A stretch of DNA of 64,000 nucleotides from Siphonodentalium dalli (GCA_032622095.1 CP136068.1:124997989-125061988), one strand, 5' to 3'. Shown: positions 47,649 through 60,900, counted from the stretch's first letter. Notes: generated by a model from the sequence alone, not told the origin. A program made the numbers and translations.

Positions 47649-50524
47649 GAATATGTTGTATATCGCATGAACAAAACTAGAGCAGGGAGAGTGATTTGGG
47701 GGGCTAATCCCGGGATCTTCGAAAGGACCGAATGGCCCTTTCCTTAACCCCTTAACCCCTTTCCTTAACAAAACTAGAGCCTTACATGTATGCATTTTAA
47801 TCAAATACAAATCATTAAAAGAAGCTGCAAAATGCATACAGTTACAACGTTGGCTGAGACGTTTCAAAAACGTATACGACAGTATTGTGCAAGTTGGACA
47901 AGATTTTAACTTTAATGAACAAAGCAATCATTTTGCATCGTTTGATATTAGTGACATGAGCGGCTTTTCGAAATAGTATTGATCCACCTGAATCAATGTA
48001 AATATGTGCGGTCATGTTGTTGGCGCGATGCCAAGTGATCATTTGAAGCACGCGCCAATTCAATTCATAAGTAGTGAGGATAAAGAAATATGTAACGACC
48101 TTTTTAATGATATAATAGGGGTTTCTTGTAATATGTGTACATACTCCATCATATAATCCAGATTTATTTAATTAAACTGCATATTATCAGAAATGGCGAT
48201 CACGTTAGACGCCATTATATATATCTTTACGACCACTTATTTCATGTTAACAATGTATAACATTGGGCCATTATAAAGAAGAGAACGAGTGGAGTAAAGT
48301 TATATACATATACATTGTGGCTATCGTGTAGTCAGTTAACATTGATATCAGAGAAATAAGCCATAATGTATCACCAATTCAAAACAAGAAATGCGTGTAC
48401 ATGTGAAAATAGTAATTTTTCCATTTCGTTCGCCATCTTGGTTTGGGTTATATCAATCTTCCTTCACCAATGTAGTATAATGCCATAGCACCACAACACA
48501 TTATACATGTGGATACATCTGACGATTCAAATACCATAGACAATGGTATACTGCTGATTTTTAAAACTTGTTGCCATTTTTACCACGATTTTACAGATCA
48601 ATGACATTGACATCGGTCTGGCACCGCGGCTCATTTTTTTTAAGTATACCATAGTTATATAAAACCACATAGATGCCCACTTTTCCGCGAAAATGCAGTT
48701 TCATTTCTTATTTTCAGAAAACTCTAGACATTAATATACAAAATGTGAACGCATCTTCAGGAATGATTAAGAACTGAAACTGTCATGATATATAATACTT
48801 TAAATAGACGGAAGCGCTATACACGAAAGTCACAGGACATTCCCAAAAAGCACAACCATACGATATATATACTGTATTTATACCACTATTCTATTGTGTG
48901 TATAACATGTATTTTGTAAACTTAAACTCTACACCCTACTGTGTGTATACAGCTTCCTACTGTGGGTATAACTTTCTACTGCGGGTGTAAATGTTCAAAC
49001 GTAATGCCATGCGTTAAACGTTTATACCCATAGTAGAACTACATCGTAGTTAGCAAAATACTTCCCTATGTCACATTCATTTAAAATTGGAAGTTGTCAT
49101 GGTATCAATTGGTTAAAGCCACAATTATACTCGTGATGAAAATGTTGTATTCTCGGCTGCTATGGGCGTATTCTATATATACATGGGGTATTTTATAGAC
49201 AAGAGCGAAAAACAGTACTGCGCGAATTTAACTACGAGTAAGGTATATTAAGCTTTCATGACCAACAACATACTCATGAATGGATCGATTGCTATCCCAC
49301 TTGACAGAAACTACATTGTTTTTAAAGCAACCGAAGTTTTATTACAAGGAGTGCTCGATTTTAGTCGTCTACAACGTGTGTAATATTATACACAATCGAA
49401 TTATTATCCATTTGTGACTGCTATATGATCCAACTGGCATATATTGTTTTGTAGATTCATTGAATTACCGACGATTGTCAGTCATCCAAATAGCATTGAA
49501 AAATATGAACATAAAAGGAATTCAACAGAAAGATGACCATTTTAAATAAATACAATCACACGGCAGTAGTAAGTCTGGAGGAGTCAGGTTTCTACGTCTT
49601 CAAATTTTTGCAGTTTTGAACAAATCTATTAAACAATAGCCATTGAGTGCTCGCAAGAAAAAAAACAGACATGAGAGTCGCTGAAACTATGACAGATGAC
49701 AGCTAGATAGAAATGTTCATTCTCTAAGCAAATGTATTAACCTTGAAACGAAAATATGTTATTAACAGGCGCTTTTACTTCCATCCCGTAGAAACAACTA
49801 TTGTCGAAATTCGCGCGTTAGACTGGTTCTTGCTCTAATTTAACCAGCCGCCCGATGGAAATAGAATACCAGTAACGTGGTTATATGGGGGGGGGGCGTT
49901 CACATTTGCACTCCCATCGAACAAGATCTAAATCAATATCAAGGTTGAAGAAAATCAATCTGCACACCCCATTGGGCCGCAACATTCCAACACATGGACA
50001 CTTTCAACACGTCACCCCAAAGTTTGAAACATTTCCAACTGAGAGCAAAATCGGACCAAAATGTGGACTAATTATAGCAAATATTGCTACTTTTGTTTAA
50101 AAACAACAAATTCCCCAATAATTATTGGTTGGAAAATCATATGAGACCAATTTCAAAAAAACATGTGGGTAAAAGTTCCAACATATGGGTGAGGCATGAA
50201 ATTTCCAAAAGTTTTGACACGTCCCTGCAGAATACCAACATAATCATCCACCCGGCTGTCACACGCTACCCAATTTCTAATCAACATGCACGACATACGA
50301 GAAGTACCCACTATGCGAAGCTGTTTGGTTGAAATATCAATCAAGGGACAACCAATATATATATATTGTTTTTGCTTTGTGTATATCTCTTAAAAAGAAA
50401 GGCGTTACTTTCGTATTATAAATTAATAGACATGGTGTCAAAGCAAAGGTTTATGTTTTCAAAGCATAAAGCAGATTCAACGTTCCATATCTACCAAGGA
50501 CCCTGACAGTGTGTATTATTTCAG

Positions 50525-50698
50525 GGTTCACATATGTGAAAGAATTCGACCTGATGTATGAAGTTCACATGGATGATGGGCAACATTGGGATGACCACAA
50601 CGCGGCATGTGAGGCAGATGGAGGGCATCTATTGATAATCAAGAATGAAGCAATGTTTGACTGGATCACACAGTTACTAGTGACATACTATCCTCCGA
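50525..50698 (+). CDS. C-type lectin-like domain, first half exon
   Basis: Exon with acceptor TTATTTCAG ending at 50524 and donor A|GTATGC at 50698/50699 (phase 1). It encodes the N-terminal half of a C-type lectin-like fold: the LMYEVHMDDGQHWDDHNAAC strand-helix, then EADGGHLLIIKNEAMFDWI, where the Cys is the first conserved disulfide residue and the HL(L/V)II strand is typical. It joins in frame to the exon at 52764 across a 2065-bp intron. A signal-peptide or other upstream exon is not seen, so the gene is incomplete here. Sugar binding cannot be assumed. Confidence 0.72.
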
Positions 50699-50746
50699 GT
50701 ATGCATTCTCTATATCTATAATATCTATATTTACAAACTACCAATC

Positions 50747-50801
50747 GTTTTTGACGGAGGTGAATATTTTAACAGCAACACCGCCAACGCCGCCCGTATC
50801 T
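50747..50801 (-). mobile_element. Array-family TTAA element, terminal fragment
   Basis: On the minus strand it reads AGATACGGGCGGCGTTGGCG and on to the CACCTCCGTCAAAAACG word, next to TTAA at 50802-50805. Only the 5' end of the element is present. It sits inside the lectin-domain intron. Confidence 0.7.
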
Positions 50802-51003
50802 TTAAGTACATTTTCGGGCTAGAATAGTCATGGGTATATTTGCTTGTAAAGTTAATATTCAATGGAGATCAATGGAAATTTCAGACAATTAATATCTGTA
50901 TTGTGGACGGAGTGTTGATGACCTCTTTATTGATATATTAAAAATAATCGGTTCCGTGTATGAACGGAAGTGAAAAAGAAGTCATACAATGAGAAAAAAA
51001 ACC

Positions 51004-51862
51004 TTAGTCATTATAACTAAAATTGGTTAGTCATATTTGTGTCCGTAACTCAACTAACTTATCTTAGTCATTCTGACTAATTTACAATATTAGTCATGAT
51101 GACTAATTCGTATCTTATTCACATATGCTAGATTTATGGATTCGTGATGACTATGTTTTCTTAGTCACTGGAAAGGTGAAAATGTAATTTGGTGGACATT
51201 TTTTGCAAATAATTTCCATAATCAACCAGATGATATATTATCCAGAATCAGAGACAAGAGTTGTAAAAATTTCATTTCAGAGATTTTTGTGGTGTCTAGG
51301 ATATAAGAACAATTTATCCAAATAATGTAGCCTTTGTGTGTGGAAGTGAAGTTCTGATATATATGCCATTTTCCCATCATACTCGTTCAATTATTGATGT
51401 AATATAATTTTTATGAAATGGAAAATTGATTAATGAATACTAAGCATCATTTAAGGCACTATTGAAATTAGAGTTATTCTTCGTGTAATTCCGTCACTAT
51501 GACTAAGGCCAAAGTTAGTCACAGTGACCCGCTGAAAGGTGTGGATTATTCAAACTGACTCCAAATGCTTGTTACTAACCCTAAGTTAGTCATATTGACC
51601 CTATGTACTTACAGAAAAATGCATATTATTGGTCTTCATAATGGTGGATTTGTTGTAGAACTGTACGACTCTTCCTCGAACAAACAAATCGCGTGAATTA
51701 AAAGAGTTGACTAATATTTACTTGACTAAGAACTTAGTCGTATCAATTTAAACACTATGACTAACAAGGTGTTGACTAAGAACAAAGTTAGTCGTATCAA
51801 TTTCAACTTAGTAATAATGACAAACTTAGATGATGACTAAGAACAGGTTAGTCATTGTGATT
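51004..51862. repeat. Cluster of TTAGTCA/TGACTAA motifs
   Basis: Palindromes of the form TTAGTCA-N3-TGACTAA lie at 51064-51080 and 51090-51106, with a near-match at 51004-51020. From 51490 to 51862 many single or offset copies follow, including CTTGACTAAGAACTTAGTCG, CTATGACTAACAAGG, GTTGACTAAGAACAAAGTTA and GGTTAGTCATTGTG. There is no coding content. Confidence 0.75.
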
Positions 51863-52239
51863 TTTCTCAAAGTAGATTGATTATTTACCCCGACGGTTGT
51901 CTCTTTACGGATCGCGCCTCCATGCGAAACACTTTTTTCTCTGACATAAGCCATATCCGGACACACATTGGCTGACACATCATACTTTCTACCCTGTGAA
52001 GAACGCCGATTATTATTCTTTTATGAGCAATAAGTAACAAACTCTGTGCAGAAGCTTTCGGTCGTCACGGCCTTTATCAACGGTATGACACAGTTGTGGT
52101 CTACATAAGTAGAGGTTCAAGTCATTAATGTTCAGCTCCTTAATCGACGTATCACCGTCCAAGAACAGGTAATCCCGCGTCGCGTTACGTCAAAGTGGTG
52201 ACGCACACCCACGAATGTATGTGTATATACATGTATATA

Positions 52240-52605
52240 TTAATAAATGAAACTGTCTGGATTACTTATTTGTGCGTTAACACAGTTCGGGTTAATTGTC
52301 TTCAGTCTCCAAACCCAACAATCTTCCGTTTCCAGTCGCAACCGTTTTGCTCCATTAGCTACGCATAACACTTGTACCGAGATGTTGTCTATACAATGCC
52401 CAGGCAACTTGAAATGTCTATTTATAGGCTTGTCTCTATTCAATCTCATATCCCCTAAATGTTCTAAAATCTATCACCAGTCTGCCTCTTTGTTTCTCCC
52501 GTCATATACGGCGTGATCACAAGCCGCACACGACAGACAGTATATTACATTTTAGTACGACAGGTCACATGCTTCAAAACTCGAACTTATTCGTGGCGTC
52601 AGAGA
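52240..52605 (-). pseudogene. Penelope-like / GIY-YIG endonuclease relic
   Basis: On the minus strand, frames join to a GIY-YIG type C-terminal domain as in Penelope-like retroelements. The blocks are NVIYCLSCAACDHAVY (about 52510-52555), a second frame with GETKRQTGDRF, then LEHLGDMRLNRDKP, NRHFKLPGHCIDNISVQVL and a tail with LRLETEDCWVWRLKTINPN. At least one frameshift lies between TGDRF and LEHL, and the preceding polymerase part is not visible. It lies antisense within the lectin-domain intron. The plus-strand frame over this region that looks like a signal peptide (52247-52516) is its shadow. Confidence 0.65.
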
Positions 52606-52763
52606 ATTAGTCAATCGCGCACAAGTGACACACGAGGTCCTTATGTTATGTTACATGCTTTTTTACTCTGATGCGATGGGTTACTATACGCACACAACGC
52701 TTGATTCCAGATCCCCCACTTCCACATTCTCTCCTACATCACGTTTTCTATATTACGTTTCAG

Positions 52764-52996
52764 CGGCTGGACAGATTTATCACTTCGATATCGACGGGAA
52801 CGACGCAGATGTAAACGGAGTTTGGGTGGACAGAATGGGTAATGCGCTCTGGTTACAAACAGGATTCAACGCGGCGGCTAGGTCATACAAAAATTACATG
52901 TGTCTGTTAACAAGATATGACAGCCCATACTATATGTATGAGATTACAAAATCTGGTCCATATTCTAGCCGCCATGGTTACGTGTGTCAGATTTAA
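52764..52996 (+). CDS. C-type lectin-like domain, second half exon
   Basis: Exon with acceptor ATTACGTTTCAG ending at 52763. Phase 1 from the previous exon is completed by CG, giving Thr then AGQIYHFDIDGNDADVNGVW. It ends at TAA 52994-52996. IDGND-x-DVNGVWV corresponds to the WIGL...EGxWxW region of the fold. YMCLL supplies the second conserved Cys and the terminal GYVCQI the last, pairing with the first-exon Cys. The Cys that normally pairs with YMCLL is missing (YYMYE instead), and there is no EPN/QPD or WND calcium-sugar motif. So this is a degenerate, probably calcium-independent lectin-like domain. A typical domain is 110-130 residues; here about 136. Confidence 0.7.
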
Positions 52997-55900
52997 TAGA
53001 GAGATTCCGCTTGTAGCGTTTGTACGGAGTGCAGGGATTGTGAGTGTGTATCCATGGTAACTGCGTGATACGTAGTTAATCGTGTCTGTCATTTGGGTGA
53101 GGCCAGACGTGGATAATGTTACGTGTAAATGTGTAATACATGTAGACGATGAAACATTTATAATTGTTAGATTATTGACATCAAACCGCGCTGTGCCTCG
53201 ATCCACAAATGTTGATTGTAGTTACATGCGACTTTTATCCAACACGTGATATTCCACGCTATATGAATCGATATGAGTTTTATCTTAGTTTAGTGATGTT
53301 ACAGACAATTAACCTACAAGCTTTTTGTCACTAAAACAAACAAACTCCCAAATTCTAAGAAAAATTGTCATGTCTTGAAACAGCAACACGTTGATAGATT
53401 CAGGCTATAAAATATCAGTTAGATTTTTTATAATAGTTTGTTATAATCAATGTAACATAAATTCCACCAAACAATTAGGAATTGTGTATGCGGTTTTTCA
53501 GTAAAGCGGACGTGTATCACCTCGCACAACCCCATGTCCTAGTAAAATAATCACATTATTTGTCAATGTCATGCCGGAAACAAGATTATTTAGAAATTTC
53601 TAACTATAACAGAGACTGAAATAGTTCCAATAGTTCAATTTTATAGTCAAAATTTGGCGTAAACTAAGCGGATTCCATGCAAGAGTAAAATATTTACCTA
53701 CATATTCAACCAATTTTCTGATGCAATGGTCATGTCGAACTATTATATGATGATTTGATCAAACATCCATCTATGCAGAATCATAGAGTTAGAACAAAAT
53801 GTTTCAAGTACATAATTATACCCCTTGTTTACAAGTAGAGAAAGTCGTAGTCGCACAAGTCAGTCACTTATAGACAACAAGATTGTAGAATCACGTTCCC
53901 TGTTACGTTAGAGTTACAATCGTCCACACTCGCACACTCGCTAGAAGCGGATTCTCGTCATTAAACACAGGAAGAAGACACACACCTGCCATTCAATGAA
54001 GTATACTAACGGCATGTGTACACTGAAAACAAACCATAAAGTTAAGTTATTTATTTCCCTATTTGTGCAGAAATATAAACTCATAAAGAGCCACTAGCTA
54101 GATCATATCGAATAGCAAGAGTTTTGGCCTGGCATATATTTGTTTGGACATCAGTCGTTCGTAGATCGAAATTGTCTCTCAATGTTGATGACGTGATCTA
54201 GATAGTGATACTTTTGACAACACATTTTGTATAATGTGCGACACCACTAAAATATGAGTACTCATAAAAGTATAATGTTAAAAGTTTGGTACTTGCATCT
54301 ATTTGGCACATTTCCCCAACCCTAACTCAATTTGGTGTTATTTTATTAAAGCTTTATCTATATGGCGCAGTTTGTGCCGGCAGTGTGAAATACCTGCATG
54401 TTGCTGCGAATTAGTGGTGTCTGGATAGTGAAATAGGAAGTTCGTTTCTACACAAAATTGGAATTGGATCAAACTTTACTCTTTCTGAGTCTGTTACGTT
54501 ATTGCGGGATATTCGTCTAGCGCTCTGAACAAAATTGGAATATTTATTATTCTGTCAGTATATATTAGTCACAGGCTGTTCTGTTTCATAAAATGAAAGT
54601 TTTTATCCCGTTTCAAATAGAGACAAGACCAGATGATATTATCGTTAGAAACTGACCGCTCTCGTCTGTGTCTGTGATGAGTCGTGCGCCGTTTTGGAAA
54701 CGATCATGCAAGGGTGAACTTCAGATGCGTTTGGATAACGAAGACTTAAATTCGAGTCTCAGCACGAAATCACCACACAGACTTAAACGCACATGGCTTA
54801 TTTGTTCAGGAATTGAATGAATATTTTATTATCTACATTTTATAGTTATTTATTTCTTATAATGTGTGTTCCTTTGTGAGGTCATCAACATCGGCAGATC
54901 AGCTTTGTACACACCAGTCCTACTTTAATAAATCGTTTTGGACATGACCAATTGTTGCTATGCCAAACCGATATTTTAGATATGCTGTATATTCTATACA
55001 ATGTTTTCTGTACAATTCATATATAATTGTTATAATACTGAGTTACTGATGTAGTCTATGTTTAATAAATAAAAAAATGATTGATTGATTCATATATTAT
55101 GCAGCATTAATGTACACGTGAATTGGGACCAACACTGGCCACTGTATGGAGTATAGTCCCCGTAACTTCACTCGGCAAAATCCAGTGAGTCTGTTGCCGT
55201 ATACAAGTCACTAAATAATGTAATTACGAGCTTCGAACTTCACCTACTAACCATAAAATATATAACATGCATTATTTTATGCTGATATATTCCCACTATG
55301 AAGCACAAGTCGTTCCAGTTTGAACTGTTGGAATATTATATAACGCTACTGAAGTATAGAGTGTGGTCCCTTAGACCAAAATAAATCGTGTTGTTGTGAC
55401 TTCAGATTTAGTTTGTTTATTCAACACATAGCAAAACAATACATTCAGAAAATGAACAAATAAAAATATATATCAAGCTGGTTTTTGTTTTCCACGTTTT
55501 GAATTTTGTAGTACAGTGATATTTATAATTTATAATCTTAGTTAAAATGTGATTTCAATGAATTTATCCACACCCGGTGTGTTGAAGAGAGATGACGATG
55601 TACGCATACTTATACGAAATATATCTTTCAACAAATTATATAGATATATCATTTAAAATATTATAAACAATGAGGGCATTAATAAATTTAATTCCCATTT
55701 ATTCCAAAATCTACAATCTAATATGGTTGAAAGTAAATTTTAAATATAAATTGCTATCACAGTATTGATATGATCTACTTATTTATTATACTACTATTTT
55801 AGTAATTTTCCCCAGTTACATGACTACTTGAAATTTATAAAGAAAAACAGATTTACAATGGAAGTAAGAAGAAATTCTGAGATAATTATGAGTTGAACCC

Positions 55901-56109
55901 AGAACAAATATATTAATTAATAACTATAACAATAAGATTAAATTTTTTCACAATGTGAATATATCCCACCACCCCATATATTCATTTCGCTCGTCCATTT
56001 GGCTGTATTTATGTAACAGCCCCATATTTTATAAATAAAATGAAGAAAAATAAATATATTGTTTCTTGTATTGCTTTAGCTCAACTTTACAAAGTTAACT
56101 AAATACTGT
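52997..56109. other. AT-rich gene-free stretch
   Basis: No gene seen. A plus-oriented A-rich end with (TGATT)n at about 55065-55092 could be the tail of an unrecognised retroelement. Confidence 0.4.
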
Positions 56110-57930
56110 TTTTCATCCAAACAATTTGCGATTTTTGTCACAAAGATCAGTTAGTACATGTGATGTTGATTTCTTTTCTATAACCATACTGTGATTCAAT
56201 CAAAACACTATTTGTTTCAAGATGCTCAAAAAGGCGATTGTTGAAAAGTTTTTCAAGAATATTCGATAGCGGAGGCAGGATGGATATCTGGCGATAATTA
56301 TTCAATGTTTAAGCATTACCAGCCTTAAATATCGGCCGCACTTTGACAATTTAAATGGCAACAGGATAGACACAATGAGAGTTATTGAAGATGCTGGCTA
56401 ACGGATAATTAAAACAAATAAAATTTATTTGATAATTTATGAAATATATGTTTTTAAAGGGTCATGTTCTTTACATAACAGTCCTCTGATGTTTTGTTTT
56501 TGAATTTTCAGAATTATTTTTTATGATTTAATTTACAATAACTGGCGAAAGTTTTATAATATCACTAGAATGATAAAAAATATATGAGATAATTTCCAGC
56601 CACTATGCGGTATATCCGAATTGCTGCCAACCGAAGTCAAATAATTATTAAAACCATTTGCTATAATTTAGTCAAATGTAGTTACTTTTCCATCAATGTT
56701 CATTTCATCTGGACACGTATGCTTTTTATGCCCTGACTCACTTTAAAGCTTTGACACGAGTTTGGACCCATAGGTTATGTCTGACTTATTATCAAGTCTT
56801 GACATAACAAACCTATTACCCCCTTTTTATCTGTTGGGATAAATTGACACTAAAATATAATTTCCATGCCCGACGATTTACTCCGCCTCTGGTTGAAACA
56901 TTTACAAAATAGCAATGTACATAGTTATTGCTGTTAATGAATTTTAGGAATTGCTTTTACATCAAATTGTTTGTTTGTAACCAGTTATGTAACCCTAATG
57001 TGGGTGTAAAACGCTTTCTTGATACAAGTTATAATGTTCCAAGTTTGTTTAATATTAGTTTTATTCTCTAGTAATTGATCAGAGTAATATTTTTTCTGTT
57101 CAAATCTAGCAATTGAAGTCAATTTATATTTTTGTATCTCTTTTCATAAATTTCACTTCTATTTTTCAAGAAATGCTTGTGCAACAAATGTTCTCCATAA
57201 CAAGAACGTATATCATGCAATGTTTAGAAAAGGTCTTTGTTTTTTTAATATAACTTCTTACACTGGAATTGATTCATTGTAATAAACAGACAATTTTGTA
57301 TTAAATTCTTCAAACGCAGCGTTTTTGTTATGTTCACCAAACACCTTTTCCCATGGTTCCTTTAGAAGTTTAGTGATGGAACTAGCCACATTCTCATCTG
57401 ATATTTCTTCCATGATGCAAACGATCATTCAGATCAGTTATAACAATACCACTGATTACGTTTAGTTCGAAAAGCCCAAAAGTAAACATAGTTGCAGAAG
57501 ATTGACTGTCAAAAGGTGATTTTCATTATTAATTAGATTGATGATGACATAACCCATTATGTACATAGTTTTCCGTTTTATACTATTTGTAAAGTGACCA
57601 TTATTCCAACAGGAGCCCCATTTGCCCACACAAAAACCACTTTCCTATTCCCAGTTTCAACTTAAACAGATTCAGGAATATCCACTTTTGCACATGCAAT
57701 TTTATGAAGCATTCGATGTATGATAGAGTTATGAATGTCATACTCCACCACCCCCATTTTCTTAATCACCATAACAAAAGTGGGAACCATAATCAGGTAA
57801 TGGGAACTGATTCATATCATTTGTCTCCAACCACGTTTCTGTTACAGCTATGACCGACAAAGTAGCCGACGAAGTTTGCAAAACATGTTAAGCTTTCATA
57901 ATTAGCCAACAAACTTCTATAATTGTAATG
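56110..57930 (-). pseudogene. Decayed jockey/CR1-like LINE (endonuclease to RT2)
   Basis: No frame here is long, but joined minus-strand readings give a consistent LINE ORF2. The endonuclease start reads RSLLANYESL and VIAVTETWLETNDMNQFPLP (about 57925-57765). The endonuclease end reads VITDLNDR, then the linker KEPWEKVFGEHNKNAAFEEF and YYNESIP (about 57480-57290). Next come FLKNRSEIYEKRYKN and KKYYSDQLLENKTNIKQTWN (about 57190-57020). The RT entry reads KVRPIFKAGNA, NNYRQISILPPLSNILEKLF and LIESQYGYRK (56392-56150). Multiple stops and frameshifts. It is lost before the catalytic YxDD, so the 3' part is missing. Superfamily-level assignment only. Confidence 0.75.
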
Positions 57931-60900
57931 TATAATATTAAAACATCTACCGACATCTAAAGTTATTTACAGTTCATCTTCTGTTCTCCATAAGCAGAAT
58001 TTAGTTGAGAAAAAGAAATTTCTTAAAGATCAAATCCAAACAAATATAATTAATTTTTATCAATTTTGTTCGAGATTTGCAGCCTGTTCTACCAAAAATA
58101 CGCATATTATCTGCTTATAATAGAACATGATTTAGTTAGATAGTCTGCTTAGAATCGCCTCATTTTGAGTCGATACTGTCCAGAGTTTGGAGTTTGGGTT
58201 TGGGAAGATCCCCCCGGGAAGATTTGAAAGGGCTGTAAGCCCTCTCCTACAACCCACGGTTGAGTGATATAGTGCCGCTGAAGAGCGTTTGTTGAGTTTG
58301 GTTGTGAGTGTTTTCTAGTCATTTGATGCTTGCTTGTGGAGTATGGGTTACATGCCACCCTGGCAGGAAGCAAAGCCCCCCCGTTCCAAAGCGGACCAGC
58401 GAGAAGACTTACCTTGATTGTAATACGAGTTCTGTTTGTTTAACTTAGTTGATATCTTTTTATTTAGTGGTTTGTTGTAAACTAGTGTCCAAGTTGGTGC
58501 ATGCTTGAACTCCGTTGCCTTAGTCTGTTATATTTAGGGCTTATACTACGGACTCAACTCTAGGGAGGGTGTGCAATGCCGGCCGGTTGACTTAAGGTCG
58601 GTCGGGGCTCCCCAACTCTCGGTGGTGCAATGCCCGCCTTACACTCCTGTGTGAGTCTCAGAGCCCGTTGACCTGGTTGTGTTGTTGTACAGATGAGGAC
58701 GCAGCTGAGGCCAGACCGTTGGTGATATGTCTCTGAGGATTGGGTACCGACTGTTGTTGCTAGTAGTGTGTCTTCGTGTATGTACGGGTGTGGTTGAGAA
58801 CATGTGTTTAAGTTTGTATATGTGGTAGTAAGTCAGTTGGGAGATTGTATTGATAGCTTATACTGCGACCACACAGGCAAACAACTAACAACGCGTAAAG
58901 GGAGGCTCGGAATATTCTTGTGCCAGCCTGTACACATTGTATTTGGTGTGCAGGGTAATACTATAAGTTTTATATTAAAGAGTTAGCAGGTTAGTCATTT
59001 TGAAAGAGATAATTACTCAATGGCTTATAATACGGCCACAAAAGGGTATCTATGCCGCCCGAGGACATTCATCAGCGCCCAAGGAGCCATCTAGGGCCGG
59101 AGCCCGCTACCCTACGTTTTAATATTATGTTAGTCTTGTTAGACGGTCGATATTGCGGATGTTGCATACATGGGTTAGTACATACCCAATAGGTTGTTTA
59201 AGCTGAGTATTACCAGTGGAGTCGATTCTGTGCTGAGAATGAGAGTGTTTTAGTCACATTATCGACTCATAATGAAGTGATTCTGAGCAGATTATGTGCG
59301 GACAATGACAGAAATAACCCAAACTTATGACTTTGCAGGTGTATGCTCTTTAACATGTGTTTTCACTGTGGCCCGCGCCATAACACGAAATAACAGGTAT
59401 GAGTCCATTATCTGCATATGTCAGAATCAAATAGTCACATTATGTATTCCACATTATAGATACAGTATGTGCGGATTTGTGCGAGGATATGTTGAGATGT
59501 CTGATGGTAAAAATTCAGAAAATGGTGGAAATTCAATTTCTCGATTAAAAAACAAATTACAATTTTTCAATTGAAGAACCGATTTTACGAAATTCCGTTC
59601 TATTTAAATTCGCGTATTTCCGATGCGCCAAGTTACTACATTCATTACATTTGCTTCTCCTGACAGCGAGCTGATCCAAATTCTACATAAATAATCTTGA
59701 TTGTATGTTTTCTAGAGACAGGACACGGAATGGTTTAGAGTTCGTCAAAGGCTTACAGAACACTTTCTAAAGCATGAAACATCACATATATGTTGCTTTG
59801 TTATAGGGGAAAGAAGCACCTGAATTACGATAACAATTTTGACACGTGACCAATATAAAATCGTACAACATTTCGTCTTTGTAATGGTTGGCGGTTAACA
59901 AGTGCAAACTTAAAACTCAATCAAAATCAATACAAATTTGGCATGGATTCTGTAATCTTTCTGGTCGAGAAACTTGAGAGGTCATACTAACACGCACTGA
60001 TCTTTTGTTAGGAATCACAGCACCACCATAACTATCCTAACGTCAATTTCGTTATGTGTATGGTGAAATAAAATCGATACATGTTTCCGGTAACCCACCG
60101 CCCAAACTTAAACGCTTTAGTAAACTTTCGCCGAAAATTAATACTGAAATCTCCATCCAAATGTTACCACTTTTCCTCCCTCTTAACACAGCATATTGTC
60201 CATCTATGTTGACGACAAAATGAATGCTTGCTCTTTTGCTCTTGTAGTTCAAACGAAAGACCTGCTGAACATTCATAAAAGACAGATCCTAATATCGAAT
60301 ACAGGGGATGATTTACTACAGTCAACAGTGTAGCCTACGTATAGCCGGAGAAGGGTTGGACCTAGAAGAAATTCGTAGAGAAGCGATTTTTATGTCATTG
60401 CACGCGGGAACATCTCCAGAACAACATATCCAAAATCCGCTTTGAGCAATTTTTTCTACATCACTTTGAAATATTGTCACCTTTGTGTTGATTTTCAAAT
60501 TAGCAATAAATTGTAAAACAGTGGGTACCAAGATGACATGGACAGATAACTATAATTGTTACTAGTATTACCTCCAGTCTATATTACCCTTTATATATTA
60601 GTCAATATAGACGAAATTTTCGGCCCTATTTTTTTTTTTTTACGAAAATATCATTCACTTGCGCAAAAAAGTGTTACTTTTTCAAAATTATCTCCGAGTA
60701 ATTCGCATATTTTTTGGAAATTGGATAATCGAATGTATCGCAAATGGTATTAAAATGTGCACATACATATCCTTATACATGTTTCATACTGTTGTATTAA
60801 TTTAAATAATAATAGAGCAAGAATATCTGAAAAATATTAACCCTACCCCCAAAAAATGAAATTTCAGGTAAAAAAAATGGAAAATATAAAAGCACTTAAA

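Larger units (their letters stand above)
46881..50524. other. Sparse non-coding stretch
   Basis: No gene recognised. Besides the hairpin and TTAGTCA motifs listed separately, 48890-49045 has short degenerate repeats of CTACTGTGKGTATA in both orientations. A G-run lies at 49888-49896. Short frames here have no motif. Confidence 0.4.

Noticed and set aside
52247-52516. Plus-strand ORF starting like a signal peptide (MKLSGLLICALTQFG), a tempting first exon for the lectin gene
   Set aside because: It lies between the two lectin exons and is the antisense shadow of the GIY-YIG relic; no splice join fits.
54700-54780. TTCGAGTCTC word resembling a tRNA B box
   Set aside because: No A box at the right distance and no foldable cloverleaf around it.
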